DNA from: Betaproteobacteria bacterium
GTDB lineage: Bacteria > Pseudomonadota > Gammaproteobacteria > Burkholderiales > Burkholderiaceae
Assembly: GCA_015654605.1 (NCBI GenBank)
Contig: JAATGO010000341.1
Span: 1 to 7,214 of the forward strand
Length of the DNA stretch: 7,214 nucleotides
Reading direction: 5' to 3'
Below, one piece after another: positions 1-6,462 of the stretch. The notes beneath the pieces were generated by a model. The model was not told the DNA's origin. It saw nothing but the letters and a program-made list of their open reading frames with translations, and ran no database searches. Position 1 is the stretch's first letter; each line of letters opens with the position of its first letter. The position numbers were made by a program, and so were the translations under genes.

Positions 1-1
1 G

Positions 2-166
2 CAGGAACTCATTGATGGGTGCACACAAATCGAGCAATATCTCATGGCTGGTGACGCCACATTAGATCAAACTCAAGAGCATATAGAAGAACAAGTCGAG
101 TTGTTTACGGATATGTTTTACGATGGATTTACGCCAGAAGAAGCAGCGAAAGAAGCACTTGCCTGA
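2..166 (+). CDS. Partial acidic protein of unknown function (C-terminal 54 aa)
   Basis: An open frame runs in from the left edge of the window and ends at TGA 164-166. The visible 54 residues contain 14 Asp/Glu, one Lys and no Arg, so this end is strongly acidic. The residues look largely helical and finish with the stretch TPEEAAKEALA. The 5' end and the start lie outside the window. There is an internal ATG at position 44, but the frame stays open upstream of it, so there is no reason to prefer it. The gene faces cobQ tail to tail with 35 bases between the two stop codons, so it is not part of the cobalamin operon. I do not recognise the family. That it is coding at all rests on the open frame, its sensible protein-like composition and its neat end just before cobQ; moderate confidence. 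Confidence 0.55.
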   Translation, partial: QELIDGCTQIEQYLMAGDATLDQTQEHIEEQVELFTDMFYDGFTPEEAAKEALA

Positions 167-201
167 TATCTCGGATACGAATGCTAAAAATTCTCATGCA
201 A
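167..201. other. Short convergent intergenic gap, no clear terminator
   Basis: These 35 bases separate two stop codons that face each other. They contain only a 4-bp inverted repeat (GAAT...ATTC, around 178-192) and a short A/T run. I see no GC-rich stem followed by a T-run on either strand. Any terminator for cobQ therefore lies inside the plus-strand gene, is Rho-dependent, or is too weak to see by eye. Confidence 0.5.
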
Positions 202-1689
202 TCAATCTTTACACAATGCCTCGTAAAGTGGCTCTACAGTATCGGCGATACGTTCCAGACTCTGTTCACGCAATTGTCCGATGTCTGCCACCTCTGTATC
301 GGCAAGTCCTGCCCACATTAGCATAGCCGCTAGCGCCTGCGGCGTCTCAAATATGCCATGCAGATAGCTCCCCATGATCTGCCCATCTTGGCTACAGGCG
401 CCTTCCGCCCTTGAAGTGACTCCTGCTTCATGTATATGAAATGCGGGATGTTCCAATGCCGGTCCAGTAGAAATTCCGACATGAATTTCATATGCGCTAA
501 TCTTGATGCTTTCGCTCTTTGTCTGTACATCTGACACAAATAGACATTCGCCGATGATTTTCTTCAAGGTTTTATCTCGTATCAATTCGGTTTCCATATC
601 AAGCAATCCCAGCCCTGCGATATCCCCTGGTTCCCCTTCGACCCCCCATGGATCACTGACACGTTTCCCCAGCATTTGAAAGCCACCACAAATGCCTAAT
701 ACCTTACCGCCATACCGTAAATGCCGACGTAATGCATCTGGCCACCCCTGAGAAATCAACCAGGCTAAATCATTCCGCGTATTTTTGCTACCCGGTAAAA
801 TGATCAGATAAGCAGCAGGAATTGACTGCCCTTCGCGTATGAATAGAACATCCACACCAGTGCAAGCACGTAATGCATCAAAATCAGTGTGATTACTAAT
901 TCGCGGCAAAACAGGGACAACGATGCGAAAAGCGCCTTGGTGACTCTGACCCGATTGCAGCGCATCTTCCGCATCCAGATACATTCCTTGCAAATAAGGC
1001 AGCACCGCAAGCACAGGTTTTCCTGTACGCTGCTGCAACCAATCGATACCCGGCTGCAACAAGCCGACATCTCCACGAAAACGATTGATGACAAATCCAA
1101 TAATGCGTTGTCGTTCACTCTCCGACAAGCAATCAAGTGTTCCGATCAAATGTGCGAAAACGCCACCACGATCAATATCGGCAACTAGAATAACCGGACA
1201 GTCAACAGCTTCAGCAAATCCCATGTTGGCAATATCATGCTCACGCAAATTAATCTCGGCAGGACTACCTGCTCCTTCCACCAAAATAACATCATATTGA
1301 CTCTGTAAACGCTGATAGGAATCCAGTACAGATGACATGGCGATGACTTTGTACTGATGGTAATCACGCGCGTTCATGTCGGCACGTACTTTGCCATGAA
1401 TAATCACTTGAGCACCCGTATCGCTGGAAGGTTTCAACAATACAGGATTCATATCCGTATGCGCAGGAATGCCTGCCGCTTGTGCTTGCAATGCCTGTGC
1501 TCGCCCAATTTCTCCGCCATCAACAGTAACCGCGCTATTGAGCGCCATATTTTGCGGTTTAAAAGGTGCCACACGCACACCTTTACGTGCCAATAATCGG
1601 CACAGTGCGGCAACAACAGTGCTCTTCCCTGCATCTGATGTCGTGCCCTGTATCATGAGCGTATGCCATGGAAAAGGATGCGAACTCAT
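202..1689 (-). CDS. cobQ: Cobyric acid synthase (glutamine-hydrolysing)
   Basis: CobQ (CbiP in the anaerobic nomenclature) uses ATP and glutamine to amidate the b, d, e and g carboxylates of adenosyl-cob(III)yrinic acid a,c-diamide, giving adenosylcobyric acid in the cytoplasm. The protein is 495 aa, a normal family length. The N-terminal dethiobiotin-synthetase-like ATPase domain carries the P-loop [10 protein letters not shown] at 15-24, then [10 protein letters not shown] (43-52) and [12 protein letters not shown] (137-148). The C-terminal class I glutamine amidotransferase domain has the nucleophile Cys334 in [10 protein letters not shown], the YEIHVG motif at 400-405 and the catalytic-type His444 in SYLHGIFE. 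The ATG overlaps the TGA of the preceding cobD gene by 4 nt, and AGGAGA lies 6 nt upstream. It is the last gene of the cluster. Nothing looks truncated or degenerate. Confidence 0.97.
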   Translation of the reverse strand: MSSHPFPWHTLMIQGTTSDAGKSTVVAALCRLLARKGVRVAPFKPQNMALNSAVTVDGGEIGRAQALQAQAAGIPAHTDMNPVLLKPSSDTGAQVIIHGKVRADMNARDYHQYKVIAMSSVLDSYQRLQSQYDVILVEGAGSPAEINLREHDIANMGFAEAVDCPVILVADIDRGGVFAHLIGTLDCLSESERQRIIGFVINRFRGDVGLLQPGIDWLQQRTGKPVLAVLPYLQGMYLDAEDALQSGQSHQGAFRIVVPVLPRISNHTDFDALRACTGVDVLFIREGQSIPAAYLIILPGSKNTRNDLAWLISQGWPDALRRHLRYGGKVLGICGGFQMLGKRVSDPWGVEGEPGDIAGLGLLDMETELIRDKTLKKIIGECLFVSDVQTKSESIKISAYEIHVGISTGPALEHPAFHIHEAGVTSRAEGACSQDGQIMGSYLHGIFETPQALAAMLMWAGLADTEVADIGQLREQSLERIADTVEPLYEALCKD

Positions 1690-2741
1690 TGATCTTCTCC
1701 TGATGATACTGATGCTGCCAAGGCACCTGGGAGCGCCGCTTCCAAACGCTGCCAGCTTTGTGCATCAGCGGGAAGTCCCACTCTGATACTGCCACCATCA
1801 CGAGTGAAAAGGCGTACCCATATTCCCTGTTTTGCCATGGCCGCATGAAATGCTTGTGCATGACTTTGTGGCCACCACTGATACAAAGTACTTCCAGTGG
1901 AATGCACACCAACGGCAGCGAGCATCGCTTGCAAGCGTGCTCCTTGCGTGTGCAAATGATCACGCATCGTTTGTTGCCAGGTATGATCTGTCAATGCTGC
2001 CACACCAATTTCCTGTGCGGGTGCGCTGACTGACCATGGTCCCAAGTGCTCTGCCAACACATCCAGTATCGTACGATGTGCCGCCACAAAACCCAATCGT
2101 AAACCAGCCAAACCAAAGAACTTGCCAAAAGAACGCAATACCAGCAAACCAGGCATATGGCTGTGTGCAGCGATACTCAATTCCGGCGTGACATCGCAAA
2201 AAGCTTCATCAACGATCAACCAGCCACCATGCTTTGCCATGCGTTCTGCCCAATCCAGCAATATTTCAGGAACAATCCTGTCGCCAGTGGGATTGTTGGG
2301 ATTACAGATCACCATCACATCGCAATCCACTATTGCTGTCGCCAAGTCAGCATAAGTGACTTCTCGCACAAGATGCCCTGCTCGCTGCCAACGATAAGCA
2401 TGCTTGGCATAAGCTGGCGCAGCGACTACCACGCGTGCAATGCGCTGAGTCTGCCTCCCTTGCCCATACTCATCCAACGGCCTATTGCACCATAGCTGTG
2501 GCAGTGCTTGAATCGCCGCCTGTGTCCCTGCTACGGGTAAGATATCCGGTGCCCCATAATAAGCACAAGCAGAGGAAATCAATGAATTACTGATTTCCGG
2601 TAGACGATGCCAGACGGTGTGACTCAATACGGGCGCAGGATACGGATAAGGATTAATGCCCGTAGACAAATCGAGCCACGGCGCATGTGGTGATCCGTAC
2701 TGCAATTGGGCTTGCTGCAAATTGCCACCATGTTCAAGCAT
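1686..2741 (-). CDS. cobD: L-threonine-O-3-phosphate decarboxylase (PLP enzyme)
   Basis: This fold-type I PLP enzyme (CobD in Salmonella, CobC in Pseudomonas nomenclature) decarboxylates L-threonine O-3-phosphate to (R)-1-aminopropan-2-ol phosphate, the aminopropanol linker that CbiB joins to cobyric acid. From the start chosen here the protein is 351 aa. It opens with MLEHGG, typical of the family, followed by [11 protein letters not shown]. Visible aminotransferase landmarks are CNPNNPTG (146-153), the PLP-pyridine Asp178 in VDEAF, and [14 protein letters not shown] (204-217) with the Schiff-base Lys207 and Arg215. An ATG two codons further upstream (2747) would give 353 aa, but AAGGG (2750-2754) is only 2 nt from it and 8 nt from the ATG at 2741, so 2741 is preferred. 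The start overlaps the cbiB stop by 8 nt and the stop overlaps cobQ by 4 nt. Histidinol-phosphate aminotransferase is a relative, but the context settles the call. Confidence 0.93.
   Translation of the reverse strand: MLEHGGNLQQAQLQYGSPHAPWLDLSTGINPYPYPAPVLSHTVWHRLPEISNSLISSACAYYGAPDILPVAGTQAAIQALPQLWCNRPLDEYGQGRQTQRIARVVVAAPAYAKHAYRWQRAGHLVREVTYADLATAIVDCDVMVICNPNNPTGDRIVPEILLDWAERMAKHGGWLIVDEAFCDVTPELSIAAHSHMPGLLVLRSFGKFFGLAGLRLGFVAAHRTILDVLAEHLGPWSVSAPAQEIGVAALTDHTWQQTMRDHLHTQGARLQAMLAAVGVHSTGSTLYQWWPQSHAQAFHAAMAKQGIWVRLFTRDGGSIRVGLPADAQSWQRLEAALPGALAASVSSGEDQ
1696..1701 (-). promoter_or_regulatory. Ribosome binding site of cobQ
   Basis: AGGAGA on the minus strand, 6 nt before the cobQ ATG and inside the 3' end of cobD. 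It fixes the cobQ start at 1689 and fits translational coupling through the ATGA overlap. Confidence 0.75.
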
Positions 2742-3732
2742 GCCCATATCCCTTCAAAGTCACTATCGCTAAAACGACTAGCAATACTGCAATCCACAAT
2801 GCAACCGTTCTTGCCACCAGTTGCCATGCCCGCAAAATATCGCTAGCGTCTGCAGGACGCCCCATCCCTAGCGGCGGTCGTTGCTCTAGTACGCCATCGT
2901 ATATGGCATTTCCCCCTAATGCCAAACCAAGAGCTCCAGCCCCCGCGGCCATCACTGGGCCGGCATTAGGGCTACTCCACTGAGGGGCCTGTGTACGCCA
3001 ACATAAACATGCCTGCCGCCAGTTACCTAGCAAGGCGTAGGAAGATGCCGTCAAGCGTGCTGGAATCCAGTTAAGCACATCATCGATGCGTGCCGCAACA
3101 CAGCCAAATGCATTAAATCGCCGATTGCGATATCCCCACATGGCATCAAGGGTATTGCTCATGCGATAGAACAATGCTCCAGGAGCCCCTGCAACCAGAC
3201 ACCAAAATAGCGTACCAAATACCGCATCATTACCATTTTCTAATGATGACTCAACACTGGCCTTAGCAATATCTTGAGTAGAAGCTTCTGCCGTATCCCT
3301 GCTGACAATATAACTGGTCAGACGACGTGCCAATACTAAATCACCCATAGCCAAAGCACGCATGATCGGTAACGTATGCTCACGCAAGCTGCGCAGGCCA
3401 AGGCAAAAATATAACAATACTGCATGCAACAAGAGCGCCAGCCAGATATGATTGACTGCCAATAACGCCAGCAACCAATATATCGAAACACTGATTGGCA
3501 ACACAGCCAAGGCCCATGCCAGCATTCCCCCAAGATAATTGCGAAAACGATTGCCTGGTAGTGAAGATGGCGCGTCAGGATGCATACTATTGATCTGGCG
3601 TTCCAACCCACTGGCATAACGACCAAATCCCACCAGAGGATGACCTTGCCGCAATTCGCCACATAACAAATCCAGGAGAACGCCTCCGATCAGGATCAGG
3701 ACGAGTATGGAAAAATCCAGACCGCTCAACAT
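2734..3732 (-). CDS. cbiB: Adenosylcobinamide-phosphate synthase, membrane protein
   Basis: CbiB (CobD in Pseudomonas nomenclature) is an inner-membrane enzyme that joins aminopropanol phosphate to the f carboxylate of adenosylcobyric acid, giving adenosylcobinamide phosphate. The 332-aa protein has hydrophobic segments near residues 5-24, 66-91, 93-113 and 305-326. Family landmarks are HPLVGFGR (31-38), SVESSLENGNDAVFG (159-173), GAPGALFYRMSNTLDAMWG (182-200), ARIDDVLNWIPARLTA (214-229) and SPNAGPVMAAGAGALG (254-269). The frame is also open upstream to a TTG at 3774 (346 aa), but that would overlap cobU by 49 nt and add a non-family N-terminal tail. The ATG at 3732 overlaps the cobU stop by only 7 nt and starts just before the first membrane segment. 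It has a weak AAGAG (3739-3743) at 6 nt. Its substrate supplier, cobD, follows directly. Confidence 0.95.
   Translation of the reverse strand: MLSGLDFSILVLILIGGVLLDLLCGELRQGHPLVGFGRYASGLERQINSMHPDAPSSLPGNRFRNYLGGMLAWALAVLPISVSIYWLLALLAVNHIWLALLLHAVLLYFCLGLRSLREHTLPIMRALAMGDLVLARRLTSYIVSRDTAEASTQDIAKASVESSLENGNDAVFGTLFWCLVAGAPGALFYRMSNTLDAMWGYRNRRFNAFGCVAARIDDVLNWIPARLTASSYALLGNWRQACLCWRTQAPQWSSPNAGPVMAAGAGALGLALGGNAIYDGVLEQRPPLGMGRPADASDILRAWQLVARTVALWIAVLLVVLAIVTLKGYGHA
2750..2754 (-). promoter_or_regulatory. Ribosome binding site that decides the cobD start
   Basis: AAGGG on the minus strand lies within the last codons of cbiB. It is 8 nt from the ATG at 2741 but only 2 nt from the ATG at 2747, which favours the shorter protein beginning MLEHGG. 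Confidence 0.65.
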
Positions 3733-4322
3733 GGAGTTCTCTTGAGAGTCAAGGGTAAGCCTGCTGCCACCCAATATACATTGTCACAACGTGCTGCGAT
3801 ATCCTGATTGAGTCGTCCTGCTTCATCCACGAACCAACGGGAAATGGCACCTTGAGGAATAACCCCCATGCCAACCTCATTGGAAACCAGAATCACCTCT
3901 CCACATGCCTGTTCTAATGACTGTAATAACAACGCGCGCTGTTCTGTAAAATGCGGAGGAGCATGAATCGGCCCGACATCAGGATAGTGTGCGCCTTCTG
4001 TGAAAAGCAAATTGGATAACCACACCGTAAGGCAATCTACCAAAACTATCGATTCTGGCCGACTCCATGTCGCAATGGCATCACCTAACGCCAATGTTTG
4101 TTCCACTGTCTGCCATTGATGAGGACGACGCTGTCGATGACGCATAATACGTTCCTCCATTTCGTTATCATCAGCGGCGGCAGTCGCGATATACACTACC
4201 TGACGACCACTTGCGGCGGCCAGTTGTTCTGCATAAGCACTTTTACCTGAGGCGGCTGCGCCAAATACCAATGTCGTCGTAGCGAGCGATATTCGTGCTT
4301 GCTCTATAGGTACATGACTCAT
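3726..4322 (-). CDS. cobU: Adenosylcobinamide kinase / adenosylcobinamide-phosphate guanylyltransferase
   Basis: CobU (CobP) is a cytoplasmic bifunctional enzyme. It phosphorylates adenosylcobinamide and transfers GMP from GTP to adenosylcobinamide phosphate, giving adenosylcobinamide-GDP for the final nucleotide-loop step. At 198 aa it is slightly longer than Salmonella CobU because of an N-terminal extension of about 15 residues. The P-loop GAAASGKS is at 21-28 (the family usually has GGARSGKS). YIATAAADDNEMEERI (44-59) is followed by His62 in RHRQRRP, which by position matches the guanylylated His46 of Salmonella CobU. SNEVGMGVIP is at 147-156, and the Asp/Arg/Asn stretch DEAGRLNQ (166-173) also fits. 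The ATG overlaps the cobB TGA by 4 nt and has a strong ribosome binding site. The end overlaps cbiB by 7 nt. In a de novo pathway mainly the guanylyltransferase activity is needed. Confidence 0.96.
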   Translation of the reverse strand: MSHVPIEQARISLATTTLVFGAAASGKSAYAEQLAAASGRQVVYIATAAADDNEMEERIMRHRQRRPHQWQTVEQTLALGDAIATWSRPESIVLVDCLTVWLSNLLFTEGAHYPDVGPIHAPPHFTEQRALLLQSLEQACGEVILVSNEVGMGVIPQGAISRWFVDEAGRLNQDIAARCDNVYWVAAGLPLTLKRTPC

Positions 4323-5752
4323 GTGAGCTTCCTCCCTACGCCTGATTCAACAGATTGTTGTGGCATGAATAAGTGTGCAATGACCATCGGCGCTGACGGA
4401 AAATAAGCGTGTAAATAGCTAGCTGTCAAACGTCGCTCCTGAAAAACCCGTTCACCTGGAGAGGTATTGAACAGGGTTTCCCCTTCTGCCATTGGTTGCC
4501 ATGGTGTATCAATCACCGAGTAATGAAAAGTATGACAGCGCAAAGTGCCTTGGGGCATGTTCAATGATTGATAGCCCAGCCCTTGCAAGCGTGCCTGCAA
4601 CATACCATGCCCACGCAAAATGCCTACCATTTGTGCCTGATTTCCATGTTTATCGCGTAATGACTCCAATAAATACAACATGCCACCACATTCCGCATAT
4701 ATCGGCTTATCTTCCATAAAATGTTGCTGTATTGCCTGTTTCATGGGTTGATTTTCTTGTAGCTTCTGTAAATGTAATTCTGGGTATCCACCAGGTAAAT
4801 AAAGACTATCTGCCTGTGGTAGAACGCTATCCTGTAAAGGAGAAAAGAAAATGAGTTGTGCCCCCAACTCCTGCAAACAGTCCAGATTGGCAGGATACAG
4901 AAATGAAAAGGCGGCATCACGCGCAATAGCAATTTTTACTCCTTGCAATGGTTTCTGCTGCCTCTGTAGTGCTGACTGCTGCGATGTTGATATAAGCATT
5001 GCGGCATCCTGCGTGAAGAGTTTTTCAAACTCAACGACTGGCGGCAATTGTGCCAAACGGGTTTTGGCCAATGCCGCACAAACCGCAGATAAGCGTCGCT
5101 CAAGATCATCAATTTCAGCCACGGGTACTAATCCCAAATGCCGTTCCGGTAAAGAAAAATGCTGACTACGTGGCATCCCTCCATAATAGCCAATATCATC
5201 AGGTATTCCCTGACGTAGCATCTCTTCATGGCGTAAGCTGGCCACACCATTGGCAAATACCCCAAAAAATGGCAACTCTGGTCGGTAGTGTGCTAACCCC
5301 GACACCAAAGCTCCTAGCGTTTGCGCCATGCCATGCACATTCATGACCGCTAACACTGGGACACCAAGATGTTGTGCCAAATCAGCACTACAAGGCGTGC
5401 CATCAAATAGCCCCATCACACCTTCAATCAGTATCAGATCCGCATGCTGTACTGCATCCAACACCATTTTCTGACATGCCTGCATACCTGCCAACCATGG
5501 GTCAAGCTGATACACTGTCTGTCCACATGCCTGTTCCAGCAACATGGGATCAAGAAAATCTGGTCCCGTCTTGTATACTCGGACACGCAGTCCATTCTGA
5601 CAATGTAAACGGGCCAACGCTGCTGTTACCGTACTTTTTCCATGCCCCGATCCTGGCGCACTGATGAACAGCGCCGGGCATGCCTGCTTGGTATGCTCAG
5701 AAGGAGAAGAAAGAGGTGAAAGCAACGAGGTATGCGGCGAAGATGTCACCAT
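4319..5752 (-). CDS. cobB: Cobyrinate / hydrogenobyrinate a,c-diamide synthase
   Basis: CobB (CbiA) uses ATP and glutamine to amidate the a and c carboxylates of the corrin ring. The substrate is hydrogenobyrinate in the aerobic pathway and cobyrinate in the anaerobic one; the sequence alone does not decide, but the linked cobW leans to aerobic. The 477-aa protein has the P-loop PGSGHGKST (33-41), YKTGPDFLDP (60-69), IEGVMGLFDG (109-118), and a glutaminase-like C-terminal half with LPGGYPELH (319-327), the nucleophile Cys355 in YAECGGMLYL and His448 in ASYLHAYFPS. It is related to CobQ, but the TGPDFLDP motif and domain details set it apart. Residues 1-25 are Ser/Pro-rich, an unusual leader for the family. 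The ATG at 5752 is the only ATG before the P-loop. AAGGGGA (5763-5769) sits 10 nt upstream. The end overlaps cobU by 4 nt. Confidence 0.96.
   Translation of the reverse strand: MVTSSPHTSLLSPLSSPSEHTKQACPALFISAPGSGHGKSTVTAALARLHCQNGLRVRVYKTGPDFLDPMLLEQACGQTVYQLDPWLAGMQACQKMVLDAVQHADLILIEGVMGLFDGTPCSADLAQHLGVPVLAVMNVHGMAQTLGALVSGLAHYRPELPFFGVFANGVASLRHEEMLRQGIPDDIGYYGGMPRSQHFSLPERHLGLVPVAEIDDLERRLSAVCAALAKTRLAQLPPVVEFEKLFTQDAAMLISTSQQSALQRQQKPLQGVKIAIARDAAFSFLYPANLDCLQELGAQLIFFSPLQDSVLPQADSLYLPGGYPELHLQKLQENQPMKQAIQQHFMEDKPIYAECGGMLYLLESLRDKHGNQAQMVGILRGHGMLQARLQGLGYQSLNMPQGTLRCHTFHYSVIDTPWQPMAEGETLFNTSPGERVFQERRLTASYLHAYFPSAPMVIAHLFMPQQSVESGVGRKLT
4330..4337 (-). promoter_or_regulatory. Strong ribosome binding site of cobU
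   Basis: AGGGAGGA on the minus strand, about 7-8 nt before the cobU ATG at 4322 and inside the 3' end of cobB. It is the best Shine-Dalgarno match in the window and confirms the start. Confidence 0.8.
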
Positions 5753-5762
5753 GAGAAACCAG

Positions 5763-5769
5763 TCCCCTT
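5763..5769 (-). promoter_or_regulatory. Ribosome binding site of cobB
   Basis: AAGGGGA on the minus strand in the 43-nt gap after cobO, 10 nt before the cobB ATG. The spacing is slightly long. It supports the start at 5752 and so the Ser/Pro-rich leader. Confidence 0.6.
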
Positions 5770-5795
5770 ATCTCTAATAAACAGGCAGGACAGCA

Positions 5796-6398
5796 TTAAA
5801 ACTCCACCCCTTTTTGCGCTTTGATTCCTTGTTCCTTATACGGATGTTTGATAGGCCGCATTTCAGTCACCAGGTCAGCTTGTTCAATCAAGGCATCTGG
5901 AGCATGGCGACCAGTCACTACGATATGCAGCATGGGATGCCGTCGTGCAAAGGCATTCAATACCTCGTCAATTGATAGATACTGGTATTTCAAGACAATA
6001 TTGAGTTCATCGAGAATCAACATGTCATAAGCAGGATCATCGAGCATGCGTAACACCTCACGCCAACCAGTCGCAGCTGTTCGTATATCAGCTTCCCGAT
6101 CTTGTGTATCCCAAGTATAGCCTGCTCCCACTACATGAAAATCACAATTCGGATGTCCCCCCAATATGTCGCGCTCAGCACTGTACAAAGCACCTTTAAT
6201 AAATTGCACTACTCCCAGCTTCATATTATGTCCCAATACGCGCATTCCCATACCAAAGGCAGCAGAAGATTTTCCTTTTCCGGTGCCGGTATGCACAATC
6301 AATAATCCTTTTTCTTTTTGTGCAGCAGCTTTCTTTTTCTCGAATCCCTCTTTGTGACGTTGCGTCATCCGCTTATGCGATTCTGGATCTGTCTTCAT
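5796..6398 (-). CDS. cobO: Cob(I)yrinic acid a,c-diamide adenosyltransferase (CobA/CobO type)
   Basis: CobO transfers the 5'-deoxyadenosyl group of ATP to Co(I) of the corrin, forming the Co-C bond. It also serves corrinoid salvage. The 200-aa protein is full length for the CobA/CobO/BtuR family. It starts with a charged, Lys-rich helix (about 1-30) that is usual in proteobacterial CobO. The P-loop GTGKGKSS is at 38-45, QFIKGA at 65-70, the acidic LDELN at 129-133, VTGRHAP at 161-167, and the conserved tail EMRPIKHPYKEQGIKAQKGVEF occupies 179-200. The start ATG at 6398 has a modest AAGAGA (6408-6413) 9 nt upstream. It lies 64 nt after cobW and 43 nt before cobB, so it probably shares their transcript. 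It is not of the unrelated PduO or EutT adenosyltransferase types. Confidence 0.97.
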   Translation of the reverse strand: MKTDPESHKRMTQRHKEGFEKKKAAAQKEKGLLIVHTGTGKGKSSAAFGMGMRVLGHNMKLGVVQFIKGALYSAERDILGGHPNCDFHVVGAGYTWDTQDREADIRTAATGWREVLRMLDDPAYDMLILDELNIVLKYQYLSIDEVLNAFARRHPMLHIVVTGRHAPDALIEQADLVTEMRPIKHPYKEQGIKAQKGVEF

Positions 6399-6411
6399 AG
6401 GTAGTTATCTC

Positions 6412-6425
6412 TTAATCTTGATTAA
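6412..6425. repeat. Short perfect inverted repeat before cobO
   Basis: TTAATC-TT-GATTAA: 6-bp arms with a 2-nt spacer, in the 64-nt gap between cobW and cobO, ending 13 nt before the cobO ATG. The site is AT-rich and the spacer is too small for an RNA hairpin, so it would act, if at all, as a protein-binding site on DNA. It partly overlaps the weak cobO ribosome binding site. A chance palindrome in AT-rich spacer DNA is equally possible. Confidence 0.3.
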
Positions 6426-6462
6426 TGTACCGTCGTTAAGGGGTGGTCGGTATTGTTTGCAC

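Noticed and set aside
207..228. 6-bp inverted repeat CTTTAC / GTAAAG near the end of cobQ as a terminator
   Set aside because: It lies within the last cobQ codons, has a 10-nt loop and an AT-rich stem, and neither strand continues into a T-run.
123..326. 67-codon plus-strand frame starting inside the acidic gene end
   Set aside because: It overlaps both the plausible plus-strand gene (another frame) and the 3' end of cobQ. Its translation resembles nothing known.
2157..2495. 112-codon plus-strand frame antisense to cobD
   Set aside because: A shadow of the PLP enzyme gene; the minus-strand product has all expected motifs.
5753..5795. Terminator or promoter between cobO and cobB
   Set aside because: Only a 4-bp GAGA/TCTC pairing is visible and it encloses the cobB ribosome binding site; there is no stem plus T-run and no clear promoter boxes.
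6399..6462. Cobalamin riboswitch upstream of cobO
   Set aside because: The gap is only 64 nt, far too short for a B12 riboswitch, and I see no B12-box-like sequence. A riboswitch upstream of cobW, outside the window, remains possible.
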